Shown: positions 42,490 to 50,674 of the stretch, piece after piece
Position numbering within the stretch: the first letter of the stretch is position 1
How the letters are laid out: each line of letters begins with the position of its first letter
Assembly: GCF_000381925.1 (NCBI RefSeq)
Contig: NZ_KB907308.1
Span: 1,302,001 to 1,366,000 of the forward strand
Reading direction: 5' to 3'
Length of the DNA stretch: 64,000 nt
Source: Nocardia sp. BMG111209
Lineage (GTDB): Bacteria > Actinomycetota > Actinomycetes > Mycobacteriales > Mycobacteriaceae
Translations under genes and position numbers: made by a program
The notes under the pieces: model-generated
The model's database searches: none
What the model saw: only the letters and a program-made list of their open reading frames with translations
Told to the model about the DNA's origin: nothing

Positions 42490-43428
42490 ATGACCGAACG
42501 TCCGATCACCCACCTGCGCCACCTGGACCTGGCCGTACCCGACCTGGCCCGGCAGCAGGAATTCTTCACCGGCACTTGGGGTCTGACCACCGAGCACACC
42601 GACAGCGGGCTGGCCTTCCTGGCGGCCGAGGGCTCACCGGAGCAGTACGTGATCCGGCTGCGGCAGGCCGCCGACAAGCGCATCGACCTGATCGCCTTCG
42701 GCGCGGCCACCCCCGCCGACGTGGACGCGCTGGCCGCCCGGCTGGCGGCCGACGACGTCCGGCTGGTCACCGAGCCCGGCACGCTCGACACCCCCGGCGG
42801 CGGTTACGGTTTCCGCTTCTTCGACAACGAGGGCCGCACCGTCGAGGTCAGCGCCGACGTGGCCGTCCGCGCCCATCGCAGAATCGAAGCGGGCGAATCC
42901 GTTCCGGTGCGGCTGTCGCACGTGGTGATCAATTCGGCTGTGCCGGAACAGACCCGGGCGTTCTACGAGCGGCATCTCGGCTTCCGGCTGTCGGACATCC
43001 TCATGCATCCCCGCATGGGCGAGATGATGTATTTCCTGCGGATCAACCGCTGGCACCACAGCCTCGCGATCGCGCGCGGCCCGCACGCCTCGCTGCACCA
43101 CGCCTCGTTCGAGCTGCGCGGGATCGACGAATACCTGCGCGGCACCGGCCGGATGCTGCGCGCCGGGGTGGAGAAGATCTGGGGCCCGGGACGACATCTG
43201 GCCGGTAACAACACCTTCAGCTATTTCCTCGATCCGCACGGCAACACCGTCGAATACACCACCGAGCTGGAACTGATCGACGAGGACAGCTGGCACCCGC
43301 ACCTGTACGACTTCTCCCGGCCGGAGGTGTCCGACCAGTGGGGCACCGCGAACGAGATGAACGAATTCGTGGCCGCCAGATCGTTCAACGACCCGGACAA
43401 GGGGCTGTTCATCGCCCCGCCGGTGTAG
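42490..43428 (+). CDS. Two-domain VOC dioxygenase (extradiol ring-cleavage type)
   Basis: 312 residues from ATG 42490, with GGAAGGAAC upstream. Two tandem vicinal-oxygen-chelate domains are visible. In the second, metal ligands are His in VRLSHVVINS, His in SLHHASFEL and Glu in NTVEYTTELE, the 2-His-1-carboxylate set of iron-dependent extradiol dioxygenases such as 2,3-dihydroxybiphenyl or catechol 2,3-dioxygenase. The first domain has lost these residues, as usual. It probably cleaves the ring hydroxylated by the monooxygenase just upstream. Confidence 0.88.
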   Translation: MTERPITHLRHLDLAVPDLARQQEFFTGTWGLTTEHTDSGLAFLAAEGSPEQYVIRLRQAADKRIDLIAFGAATPADVDALAARLAADDVRLVTEPGTLDTPGGGYGFRFFDNEGRTVEVSADVAVRAHRRIEAGESVPVRLSHVVINSAVPEQTRAFYERHLGFRLSDILMHPRMGEMMYFLRINRWHHSLAIARGPHASLHHASFELRGIDEYLRGTGRMLRAGVEKIWGPGRHLAGNNTFSYFLDPHGNTVEYTTELELIDEDSWHPHLYDFSRPEVSDQWGTANEMNEFVAARSFNDPDKGLFIAPPV

Positions 43429-43490
43429 CCGGAACCCCCTGTGCGCCGGTGACTTCCGGCCATCGACGCCATCGCGCGAAGGAGCGACAC

Positions 43491-44288
43491 ATGATCGACA
43501 ATGCGAGAACCGCACCGCCGGTGGGGCTTCCGGCCGGGCGGCTGGCCGGCCGCGTGGTCGTGGTGACCGGCGCGGGCCGCGGTCAGGGCGCCGCCGAGGC
43601 GCGGCTCGCCCGGCGCGAGGGCGCCACGGTCGTGGCCGTCGATCTCGCCACCGAGCCGCCGGAACCGTTGCCGCACATCGACTATCGGCCACTCGACATC
43701 ACCGACGCCGCGGGCTGGGCCGCGCTGGCCGCCGACCTGGCCGACCGCTACGGCCGGGTGGACGGGCTGGTCGCCAATGCCGGCATCACCCACCGGGCCC
43801 GGGTGGCCGAGCTGGATCCGGCCGATCTCGACCGGGTCCACCGGGTCAACGTCGGCGGCACGCTGCTGGCGATCCAGGCCGTGCTGCCGCTGATGCCCGC
43901 CGGTGGTTCGATCGTGGTGGTCGGCTCCTCCGCGGCGCTGACCGGTCATTATCCGGTCGCCTACACCGCGAGCAAGTGGGCGCTGCGCGGACTGGCCAAG
44001 GCCGCGTGCGTCGACCTCGGCCCCCGCGGCATCCGGATCAACACCGTCCATCCCGGCTACATCGAGACCCCGATGACCGCCGCCGCGCCACCGGCGTTCC
44101 GGGCCGCGAACATCGCCGAAACACCCTTGGGCCGAACCGGATCCGTCGACGAGGTGGCGCCGCTGGTGGTGTTCCTGCTCAGCGCCGACGCCGCGTTCGT
44201 CACCGGCGCCGAGATCGCCGTCGACGGCGGCCTGACCGCGCACGGCGGCGTGAAATCCATCGGCGACGCGCTGCGGGTGGCGTCGTGA
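43491..44288 (+). CDS. Short-chain dehydrogenase/reductase
   Basis: 265 residues from ATG 43491 behind AAGGAG. Canonical motifs: TGAGRGQGAAEARLA (NAD binding), VANAGIT, catalytic Ser in VVGSSAALTGHYPV, Tyr/Lys in YTASK, then NTVHPGYIETPM and AVDGGLTAHGG. It is a classical SDR acting on an alcohol or dihydrodiol intermediate. The stop overlaps the start of the second SDR. Confidence 0.92.
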   Translation: MIDNARTAPPVGLPAGRLAGRVVVVTGAGRGQGAAEARLARREGATVVAVDLATEPPEPLPHIDYRPLDITDAAGWAALAADLADRYGRVDGLVANAGITHRARVAELDPADLDRVHRVNVGGTLLAIQAVLPLMPAGGSIVVVGSSAALTGHYPVAYTASKWALRGLAKAACVDLGPRGIRINTVHPGYIETPMTAAAPPAFRAANIAETPLGRTGSVDEVAPLVVFLLSADAAFVTGAEIAVDGGLTAHGGVKSIGDALRVAS

Positions 44289-45067
44289 CCGGGCGGCTGA
44301 CCGGCAAGGTCGCCCTGATCACCGGGACCGCCGGCGGCCAGGGCCGCGCGGCCGCGCTGCTGTTCGCGGCCGAGGGCGCCACCGTCGTCGGCACCGATGT
44401 GAACGCCACCGGCGCGGCCGAGACGGTGGATCTGGTGCGGGCCGCCGGCGGCCGGATGACCAGCGCACATCCCCTGGATCTCGCCGACGAGGCCGGCGTG
44501 CGGCGCTGGGTCGACGAGGCGGCGACGGCGCACGGCGGTATCGACATCCTCTACAACAACGCGGGCGCGACCCGGTTCGCCCCGCTGACCGAGACCGGCT
44601 ACGACGACTGGTCCTTCACGCTGCGCAACGAGCTGGACATCGTCTTCCTGGTCACGAAATACGCTTGGCCGCACCTGATCTCGCGTGGCGGTGGCGCGGT
44701 GCTGCTGGTCGGCTCCACCGCCGGTATCACCGGATCCATGACCAATGCCCGCATCGCGCACACCGCGGCCAAGGGCGGTGTCGTCGCGATGACGAAACAG
44801 CTTGCGGCCGAAGGCGCCCCGCACGGGATCCGGGTCAACTGCGTCAGTCCCGGCATGATCCGCACCCCGGCCACCGAACACGATCTGCTCGGCGCCGACC
44901 ATCCGATGCGCGATATCGCCACGCACATTCCGCTGGGCCGCGTCGGCGGTCCCGAGGAGATCGCCCGTTGCGCACTGTTCCTGCTCGGCGACGACTCGTC
45001 GTATGTGACCGGAGCCAACCTGGTCGCCGACGGCGGCTGGTCGGCCGTGCTGCCCGGGGCGTGGTGA
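44285..45067 (+). CDS. Short-chain dehydrogenase/reductase with His in place of the catalytic Tyr
   Basis: 260 residues from GTG 44285 (overlap GTGA with the preceding gene). The NAD site is TGTAGGQGRAAALLF and the Asn-Asn-Ala-Gly motif is YNNAGAT. The catalytic region reads VGSTAGITGSMTNARIAHTAAKGG: the Ser and Lys are there, but the Tyr of Tyr-x-x-x-Lys is His. Some SDR subgroups have this change. The end is ANLVADGGWSAVLPG. It is probably an accessory or altered-substrate enzyme in the same pathway. Confidence 0.9.
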   Translation: MTGRLTGKVALITGTAGGQGRAAALLFAAEGATVVGTDVNATGAAETVDLVRAAGGRMTSAHPLDLADEAGVRRWVDEAATAHGGIDILYNNAGATRFAPLTETGYDDWSFTLRNELDIVFLVTKYAWPHLISRGGGAVLLVGSTAGITGSMTNARIAHTAAKGGVVAMTKQLAAEGAPHGIRVNCVSPGMIRTPATEHDLLGADHPMRDIATHIPLGRVGGPEEIARCALFLLGDDSSYVTGANLVADGGWSAVLPGAW

Positions 45068-45116
45068 GCAGGCCACTCCCCCCGGCATTTTCCCTGTCCC
45101 CGAATCAGGAGTACCG

Positions 45117-46286
45117 ATGTTCGAATACTTTCCCGGAAATTACGTCTGGAACCTCAGCGTGGTCGCCACCCTCAACTCCGGCGGTCTGATCGACGAGGTC
45201 GATCGCGCCTGCCGGCCCATCCGCGACGCCGCCACCCGCGGCGAGGACGCGGGCACCGCGGACTTCCTCGCGGCCTGGACCGCGCTGACCGACACCCTGG
45301 TCGCGGAGGCCGAGACCGCGGAGAAGGCGGGCCATCGGCGCACCGCCGGCACGCTGTACGCCCGCGCCACCAACTACCTGTGCCAGGCCGAGCGGATGCA
45401 GAGCGCGTCGTCGCCGGATCGGCTCGACACCTATCGCCGGGTCCTGGAGTTGCAGCAGAAGGCCTTCGACCTCGTCGATCCGCGCACCACCCGGGTCGAG
45501 ATCCCGTTCGAGGGCACCACGCTGCCGGCCTACTTCCACCGCGCGCCCGCCGCCGACCACGGCCCGGCGCCGGTGCTGATCATCTGGAACGGCCTGGACT
45601 CCACCAAGGAGCACATCTACGCCTCGCACGCCCATACCGAACTGGCCGCGCGCGGCATCTCCACCCTGATGGTCGACACGCCCGGCACCGGGGAGGCGCT
45701 GCGACTCGGCGGGCTGACCGCCCGCATCGAGACCGAGGTGTTCGCCGCCGCCTGCGTCGACCATCTGGAAACCCGCGCGGACGTCGACACCGCGCGGATC
45801 GGCCTGGCCGGATGGTCGCTCGGCGGCTACTACGCCCCGCGCGCGGCGGCCTTCGAGAAGCGGCTCGCACTGGTCGTGGCCTGGGGTGCGAACCACAACT
45901 GGGGGGCGGTGCAGCGCCGCCGCCTCGAACGGGAGGGTGAGCGGCCGGTGCCGCACTACTGGGAACATGTGCTGTGGGTGTGGGGTTACGACGATCTCGA
46001 CGAGTTCATCGCCTATGCCGACGGCGTCCACCTCGACGGCGTGGTCGAGCGGATCACCGTCCCGTTCCTGATCTGCCACGGCGAGAACGACCGTCAGATC
46101 CCGCTCGAGTACGCACACCGCTCCTACGAGCAGGCGGTGCACAGCCCGAGGCGGGAGCTGCGGATCTTCACCGCGGCGGAGGGCGGCGCGGAGCACATCG
46201 GGCTGGACCACCTGCCCTACGTCCGCGATTTCGTCGCCGATTGGGTCGCCGACGTCTTCGCCGGCACCGGGTCGGCCGGAAGCTGA
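45117..46286 (+). CDS. Alpha/beta hydrolase of the 2,6-dihydroxypseudooxynicotine hydrolase/FrsA type
   Basis: 389 residues from ATG 45117, with AGGAG upstream. The N-terminal 130 residues are a helical cap (MFEYFPGNYVWNLSVVATL, GTLYARATNYLCQAERMQ), then the hydrolase core: PVLIIWNGLDSTKEHIY, nucleophile elbow GWSLGGYYAPRAA, Asp in CHGENDRQIPLEYA and His near GGAEHIGLDH. Members of this class break C-C bonds of beta-diketone-like products. It closes the catabolic island and fits the hydrolysis step that follows extradiol ring cleavage. Confidence 0.9.
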   Translation: MFEYFPGNYVWNLSVVATLNSGGLIDEVDRACRPIRDAATRGEDAGTADFLAAWTALTDTLVAEAETAEKAGHRRTAGTLYARATNYLCQAERMQSASSPDRLDTYRRVLELQQKAFDLVDPRTTRVEIPFEGTTLPAYFHRAPAADHGPAPVLIIWNGLDSTKEHIYASHAHTELAARGISTLMVDTPGTGEALRLGGLTARIETEVFAAACVDHLETRADVDTARIGLAGWSLGGYYAPRAAAFEKRLALVVAWGANHNWGAVQRRRLEREGERPVPHYWEHVLWVWGYDDLDEFIAYADGVHLDGVVERITVPFLICHGENDRQIPLEYAHRSYEQAVHSPRRELRIFTAAEGGAEHIGLDHLPYVRDFVADWVADVFAGTGSAGS

Positions 46287-46295
46287 ACCCGGACA

Positions 46296-47882
46296 TCAGG
46301 TTTCGACGATCCCGTCGGCGGTCAGCGCCAGGCGGCGGGTGACGCCGATATCGTCGAGGAAGCGCGGGTCGTGGCTCACCACCATCAGTGCACCCTCGAA
46401 ACCGGCGAGCGCCTCGGTCAGGTGGTCCAGGCTGGGCAGGTCCAGGTTGTTGGTGGGCTCGTCGAGCAACAGCAGCTTCGGCGCCGGTTCCGCGAGCAGC
46501 AGTACGGCCAGCGCCGCCCGTAGCCGTTCGCCGCCGGACAGGACACCCGCCGGTACGTCGGCATCGTTGCCGCGGAACAGGAATCGGGCCAATTGCGCCC
46601 GGATCCGCTCCGCCGAGGCGTGCGGCGCGGCGGCCGCGACGTTCTCGAACACCGAGCGCCGCTCGTCGAAGATGTCCAGGCGCTGGGGCAACATCCGCCA
46701 CGGCACCTTCGGCCCGGTTGCGCAGATCTGTTGCAGCAGTGTGGTTTTGCCGACACCGTTGCGGCCGGTGAGGGCGATGCGCTCCGGACCGGAGATCCTC
46801 AGGGTCACCACGGGCCCGTTGGCCAGCCGTACCTGCTCCAGTTCGATCACGTCCTGGCCCGGATGCAATCGGGTGCCGGGCAGGTCGATCCGGATCTCCC
46901 GGTCGTCGCGGACCTTCTCCTGCGCCTCGGTGAGGCCGTCGCGGGCGTCCTCCAGCTTGCCGAGATGGTTGTTGCGCAGCTTGCCCGCCGACACCTGCGC
47001 GGCCCGTTTGCGTGCGCCCATCACGATTTTCGGCTCCCGCTTCTGCTCGGCCATCCTGCGGCCGTAGCGCTGCCGGCGGTCGATCTTGATGCGCGCCTCG
47101 ACCAGTTCCCGGGCCTGCCTGCGCACATCGCCGCGAGCGTCGCGGACCGCCGCGCGGGCGGCCTCCTGCTCGGCCTCGACGATCCGCTGATATTCGGTGA
47201 GATTGCCGCCGAACAACCGGATCGCCCCGTCGCGCAGTTCGGCGACGGCGGAGACCCGGTCCAGCAGTTCCCGGTCGTGGCTGACGGTGAGGACGGTGCC
47301 GGTGAACTGGCCGACCACCTCGTAGAGCCGTTCGCGCGCATGGTGATCCAGATTGTTGGTGGGCTCGTCGAGCAGCAGCACATCGGGTTCGCGCAACAGC
47401 TCGGCCACCAGGCCCAGCAGTACCGTCTCACCGCCGGACAGGGTGTCCAGGCGGCGGTCGAGCTGGGTGACATCGCTTGCGAGATAGTGCAATCCGAGCC
47501 TGCCGAGCAGGGCGACGGCCCGCTCCTCGATATCCCAGGCGGTACCGACGCTCTCGAAGTCGGCCTCGGTGCCCGCGCCGGTTTCGATGCGGTGCAACGC
47601 CGCTCGGATCCCGGCGATGCCGAGGACCCGATCGACCCGCAGCCCGGTGGCCAGTCCGAGGTCCTGGCGCAGATATCCGATCCGGCCGGGCACCGTGATC
47701 GAACCGCGCAGCGGACGCAGCGCACCGGCGATCAGGCGTAGCAGGGTCGACTTGCCCGCGCCGTTCGCGCCGACCAGACCGAGGTGCCCGGGGCCGAGGA
47801 CGACGTCGAGACCGTCGAATACGGGGGTACCGTCCGGCCAGGCGAAACCGAGTGCGGACATGGTGACGGTCGGAGATGACAT
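46296..47882 (-). CDS. ABC-F protein (ribosome-associated, antibiotic-resistance type)
   Basis: 528 residues from ATG 47882, with GGGAG close upstream. It has two ATPase domains without membrane helices: Walker A GANGAGKSTLLRLIAG and GRNGVGKTTLLQQI, signatures LSGGETVLLGLVAEL and LSGGERLRAALAVLLL, Walker B LLLDEPTNNLD in both. The linker between them is long and charged, as in ABC-F factors that reach into the ribosome. Proteins of this type protect against macrolides, lincosamides or pleuromutilins or act in translation stress. It lies downstream of a LysE-type exporter on the same strand. Confidence 0.9.
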   Translation of the reverse strand: MSSPTVTMSALGFAWPDGTPVFDGLDVVLGPGHLGLVGANGAGKSTLLRLIAGALRPLRGSITVPGRIGYLRQDLGLATGLRVDRVLGIAGIRAALHRIETGAGTEADFESVGTAWDIEERAVALLGRLGLHYLASDVTQLDRRLDTLSGGETVLLGLVAELLREPDVLLLDEPTNNLDHHARERLYEVVGQFTGTVLTVSHDRELLDRVSAVAELRDGAIRLFGGNLTEYQRIVEAEQEAARAAVRDARGDVRRQARELVEARIKIDRRQRYGRRMAEQKREPKIVMGARKRAAQVSAGKLRNNHLGKLEDARDGLTEAQEKVRDDREIRIDLPGTRLHPGQDVIELEQVRLANGPVVTLRISGPERIALTGRNGVGKTTLLQQICATGPKVPWRMLPQRLDIFDERRSVFENVAAAAPHASAERIRAQLARFLFRGNDADVPAGVLSGGERLRAALAVLLLAEPAPKLLLLDEPTNNLDLPSLDHLTEALAGFEGALMVVSHDPRFLDDIGVTRRLALTADGIVET

Positions 47883-47946
47883 GGGGAGCTCCCGGAGGGT
47901 AAGCGCAGGAATATGGCGCGCGAATGCGGGCCACGCGGCGGTTACC

Positions 47947-48024
47947 TCAGGAGAGCAACGTCCCGACTCCGATCGACGACAACAGGACGCCGAACACCTT
48001 ATCAGGCGCTACCAACCGGAACAA
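47947..48024 (-). other. Candidate leader peptide ahead of the ABC-F gene
   Basis: A 25-codon frame starting at TTG 48024 (or a shorter one at GTG 47997) and ending at TGA 47947 lies in the 166-base gap between the exporter and the ABC-F gene. It encodes a hydrophobic peptide ending VLLSSIGVGTLLS. ABC-F genes are often controlled by ribosome stalling on such leaders, but no ribosome site is obvious, so this is speculative. A 10-base GC palindrome (GGGAGCTCCC) at 47883-47892 covers the ABC-F ribosome site. Confidence 0.3.
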
Positions 48025-48048
48025 GGGCCCCGGATAGAGCCGCCGCGA

Positions 48049-48693
48049 TCAGGCTTCCGTGGCCAGGCGCACACCGAATCCGACCAGCACCAGCCCGGCG
48101 ACGGCGTCCAGCCGGCGGCGGATGCGCGGCGCCTGCATCCAGCCGGTCACCGTGCCCGCCGCGGCCACCAGGCCCACGCAGTACAGCGCCGACAGGACGA
48201 TGTACAGGCCGCCGAGGCCCAGCGTCGTCCAGGCGACCGAATAGCCGTCGGGCACGAATCCGGGCAGGAACGTGACGAACAGGACACCGATCTTCGGATT
48301 CAGCAGATCGGTGAGCAGCCCGGCCACGAATCCGCCGGACCGGCCGGGCAGTGCGGCCTGCGAGCGGTCGCCGGCGGCCGTGGTCTGCGGGCGGTCGCCG
48401 GCGACCGGGCGCAGCACCGAGCGCAGCGACTGCACACCCATCCAGACCAGATAGCAGGCGCCGGCGATCTTCAGCACGTCGTAGCCGATCTCGCTGGCGC
48501 GCAACAACGCCGACAGTCCCAGCGACGCGGCGGCCACCCAGACCACCAGCCCGCACAGCACACCCGCCGTCGTCCGCAACCCACCGCTGCGGCCGCCCCG
48601 CACCAGACTGCGGACGACGACCAGGGTGTCCGGACCGGGCAACAGGATCAACAACACGGCGGCGAGCGTGAACGACAGCAGGGCGACGAGCAT
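48049..48693 (-). CDS. LysE/RhtB-family exporter
   Basis: 214 residues from ATG 48693. Six membrane helices are visible. The family opening LVALLSFTLAAVLLILLPGPDTLVVVRSLVRGG with the conserved Pro-Gly-Pro is plain, followed by GLVVWVAAASLGLSALL and NPKIGVLFVTFLPGFVPDG. The family exports amino acids or related small molecules. No regulator is adjacent. Confidence 0.93.
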   Translation of the reverse strand: MLVALLSFTLAAVLLILLPGPDTLVVVRSLVRGGRSGGLRTTAGVLCGLVVWVAAASLGLSALLRASEIGYDVLKIAGACYLVWMGVQSLRSVLRPVAGDRPQTTAAGDRSQAALPGRSGGFVAGLLTDLLNPKIGVLFVTFLPGFVPDGYSVAWTTLGLGGLYIVLSALYCVGLVAAAGTVTGWMQAPRIRRRLDAVAGLVLVGFGVRLATEA

Positions 48694-48742
48694 GGGTCCA
48701 TCCTAGGAATGGCAAAACCGCAGGTCGACGGCGGGGCGCGGA

Positions 48743-49576
48743 TCACCGCGCGGTCGGTGGACCCACCTCGAGCCGGTCACGCAGGAAGTCCAGCACGCGA
48801 TGCAGCGCGTCCTGGGTCGGCTGGCCCGGCTCATCGATGAGATGTTCGGTCAGCACCGAATGTGGACTCAGCACGCCCTCCGGATTGGCCGCGGCGTCGT
48901 CGAGTTCGATCGCGACGAACGCGTCACCGAGTTGGTCGCGCAGGAAGTCGAAACGTTCTGCGGGTGACCGCCGATCGCCGCGGAACCGCAGTCCCATCAC
49001 CGAAAGTCCTTCCGCGCAGCGTTGTTTCACCCGTTCCAGATCCGCCGGGGCGAGGTCGATCGCATATCGCTGCCCGGCGGTGAACGCCAGCGGCAGGCCC
49101 GGCTGGGACAGCACCGGCGCGACCAGCCGATCGTCGACGGCCATCGCCAGCGCGAACCCACCGGTGAAACACATTCCGACCGCGCCCACTCCGGGCCCGC
49201 CGCAGCGCCGGTGCTCGTGTTCGGCCAGCGCCCGCAGCCAGTGCACCACCGGTGAGGTACGGCCGGTGGCGAGCACCACGAACTCCCGGCTGACACAGAT
49301 CGGCCCGAACTGGCTCGCGACATCGGCGAGCGCGGTGAGCAGGCCGTGTGCCGCCGGGCTGGGATCGCGGCCGGGCTTGCCGTACAGATGCGGCACCACC
49401 GCGGTGCACCCGGCCCGCGCGACCCGCCGCGCGAAATCGAACACCTGCGGTGAGATGCCGGGAAATTCCGCCATCACGATCACCGCCGGTCCGCTGCCCT
49501 GCCGGAACACGGTGCGGGATTTGCCGTCGTGGGTGAAGGTGCCGGGCTGGAAATCGGTGAGCGCGTCGTCGGCCAT
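48743..49576 (-). CDS. Dienelactone-hydrolase family protein
   Basis: 277 residues from ATG 49576, which has GAGGAGGA just upstream; an earlier GTG at 49600 is less likely. The DLH features are VIVMAEFPGISPQVFDFARR, GKPGRDP and the nucleophile Cys in GVGAVGMCFTGGFALAM; the Asp and His would be in the C-terminal segment (PHSVLTEHLIDEPGQPT). Such enzymes hydrolyse dienelactone or related lactones. It ends 66 bases away from the LysE gene, same strand. Confidence 0.88.
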   Translation of the reverse strand: MADDALTDFQPGTFTHDGKSRTVFRQGSGPAVIVMAEFPGISPQVFDFARRVARAGCTAVVPHLYGKPGRDPSPAAHGLLTALADVASQFGPICVSREFVVLATGRTSPVVHWLRALAEHEHRRCGGPGVGAVGMCFTGGFALAMAVDDRLVAPVLSQPGLPLAFTAGQRYAIDLAPADLERVKQRCAEGLSVMGLRFRGDRRSPAERFDFLRDQLGDAFVAIELDDAAANPEGVLSPHSVLTEHLIDEPGQPTQDALHRVLDFLRDRLEVGPPTAR

Positions 49577-49627
49577 GGGTCCTCCTCGGGAGATGTCCAC
49601 CTCACCTTCGGCCGAGCGGCGAGCGTT

Positions 49628-50467
49628 CTATAGAACGAATGTTCCCCAGGTCCGATGGCGATGTTCCGGGAAGCCCGCGAGCGGTTGCCCGGCCAGCATC
49701 CCCGGCGTGAGGTCGGCGAAGCCGGCGAGATCGCGGCCGAGATGGGACTGATCGCTGTAGCCGCAGTCCGCGGCCACCGCGGCGGCACGCCCGCCCGCCA
49801 CCAGCGCATCGACCGCGTGCCGGAATCGGACCAGCATCGCCGCGCGTTTCGGGGTGAGACCGATCTCCGACTCGAAGCCGGCCCACAGGCGTTTGCGGCT
49901 CCACCCGCACAGCTGCGCCAACTCCCGGACCGTGACCTGACCTCTCGTCGCGACGATGCGCCGCCAGCCGGTGACGATCTCCGGGCGCGGGGCCCGGCCG
50001 GCCTCGGCACCTTCGCGCAGAAACGCACCGGTCAGCGCGAACCGCTCGTCCCAGTCGGCGGCCTCGGCCAGCCGTTCCCGCAACCGCCGGGCGCGCACGC
50101 CCCAGATCTCCTCCAGCCCGACGACCCCGAGGCCCGTCGCGACGGGGCCCAGCAGCGCACCGGCGGTCAGCGGTGACAGCCGCACCTCGATACATTCGGC
50201 CCGATCACCGCGAACACGCATGGCGCCGTTCGTGATTCCCGAGACGAAGCCGCCGACGACCTGCCGGCCGGCGTCACCGTCGACGACCAGATCACCGGAC
50301 CCGAATCCGATGAGCAGGGTCACCGCGGGCCGTCCGACGACCCGGACGTCCAGCCCGGCGCCGCTCCGATGGCGAAAACCGATCATCGCGACCTCGCGGA
50401 CCGGCCCACGCTCGGCCGGGGCCGCGAATTCCCACTGCTCGCCGCTATCGGCCCTGGTGGCGCCCAC
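49628..50467 (-). CDS. AraC-family regulator, paralogue of 16388-17254
   Basis: 279 residues. C-terminal AraC domain: VTVRELAQLCGWSRKRLWAGFESEIGLTPKRAA and GRAAAVAADCGYSDQSHLGRDLAGFADLTPG. The N-terminus has VREVAMIGFRHRSG and VTLLIGFGSGDLVVDGD. The LCGWSRKRLW and GLTPKRAA segments are closely matched in the regulator at 16388-17254. It reads into the dienelactone hydrolase gene 51 bases further on, so the two are probably linked. Confidence 0.92.
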   Translation of the reverse strand: MGATRADSGEQWEFAAPAERGPVREVAMIGFRHRSGAGLDVRVVGRPAVTLLIGFGSGDLVVDGDAGRQVVGGFVSGITNGAMRVRGDRAECIEVRLSPLTAGALLGPVATGLGVVGLEEIWGVRARRLRERLAEAADWDERFALTGAFLREGAEAGRAPRPEIVTGWRRIVATRGQVTVRELAQLCGWSRKRLWAGFESEIGLTPKRAAMLVRFRHAVDALVAGGRAAAVAADCGYSDQSHLGRDLAGFADLTPGMLAGQPLAGFPEHRHRTWGTFVL

Positions 50468-50592
50468 TCGTCCAGGCTAGTCCGCCCGCTCGCGCACTCC
50501 GCCGCGACGGCCTCGCCGCGCCTGCCCGCGACGGCCGTTCGGCGTGGTTGCGCCACTGTGCCGCATAGTGTTTCGTCACAATGATCGTGGGC

Positions 50593-50621
50593 TTGCGATC
50601 CGGGCGGAACGGCTGTACTAG
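50593..50621 (+). promoter_or_regulatory. Promoter upstream of the Gly/Ala-rich protein gene
   Basis: TTGCGA at 50593-50598 and TACTAG at 50616-50621 are spaced by 17 bases, a fair sigma-70-type promoter. An inverted repeat TTCACT/AGTGAA with 6 bases between (50643-50660) lies directly on the ribosome site region and could be an operator or RNA hairpin. Confidence 0.5.
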
Positions 50622-50674
50622 TTGTGATCGACGTTGACTGTGTTCACTGCACGAAGTGAAGGAGAGTGGGGCCC

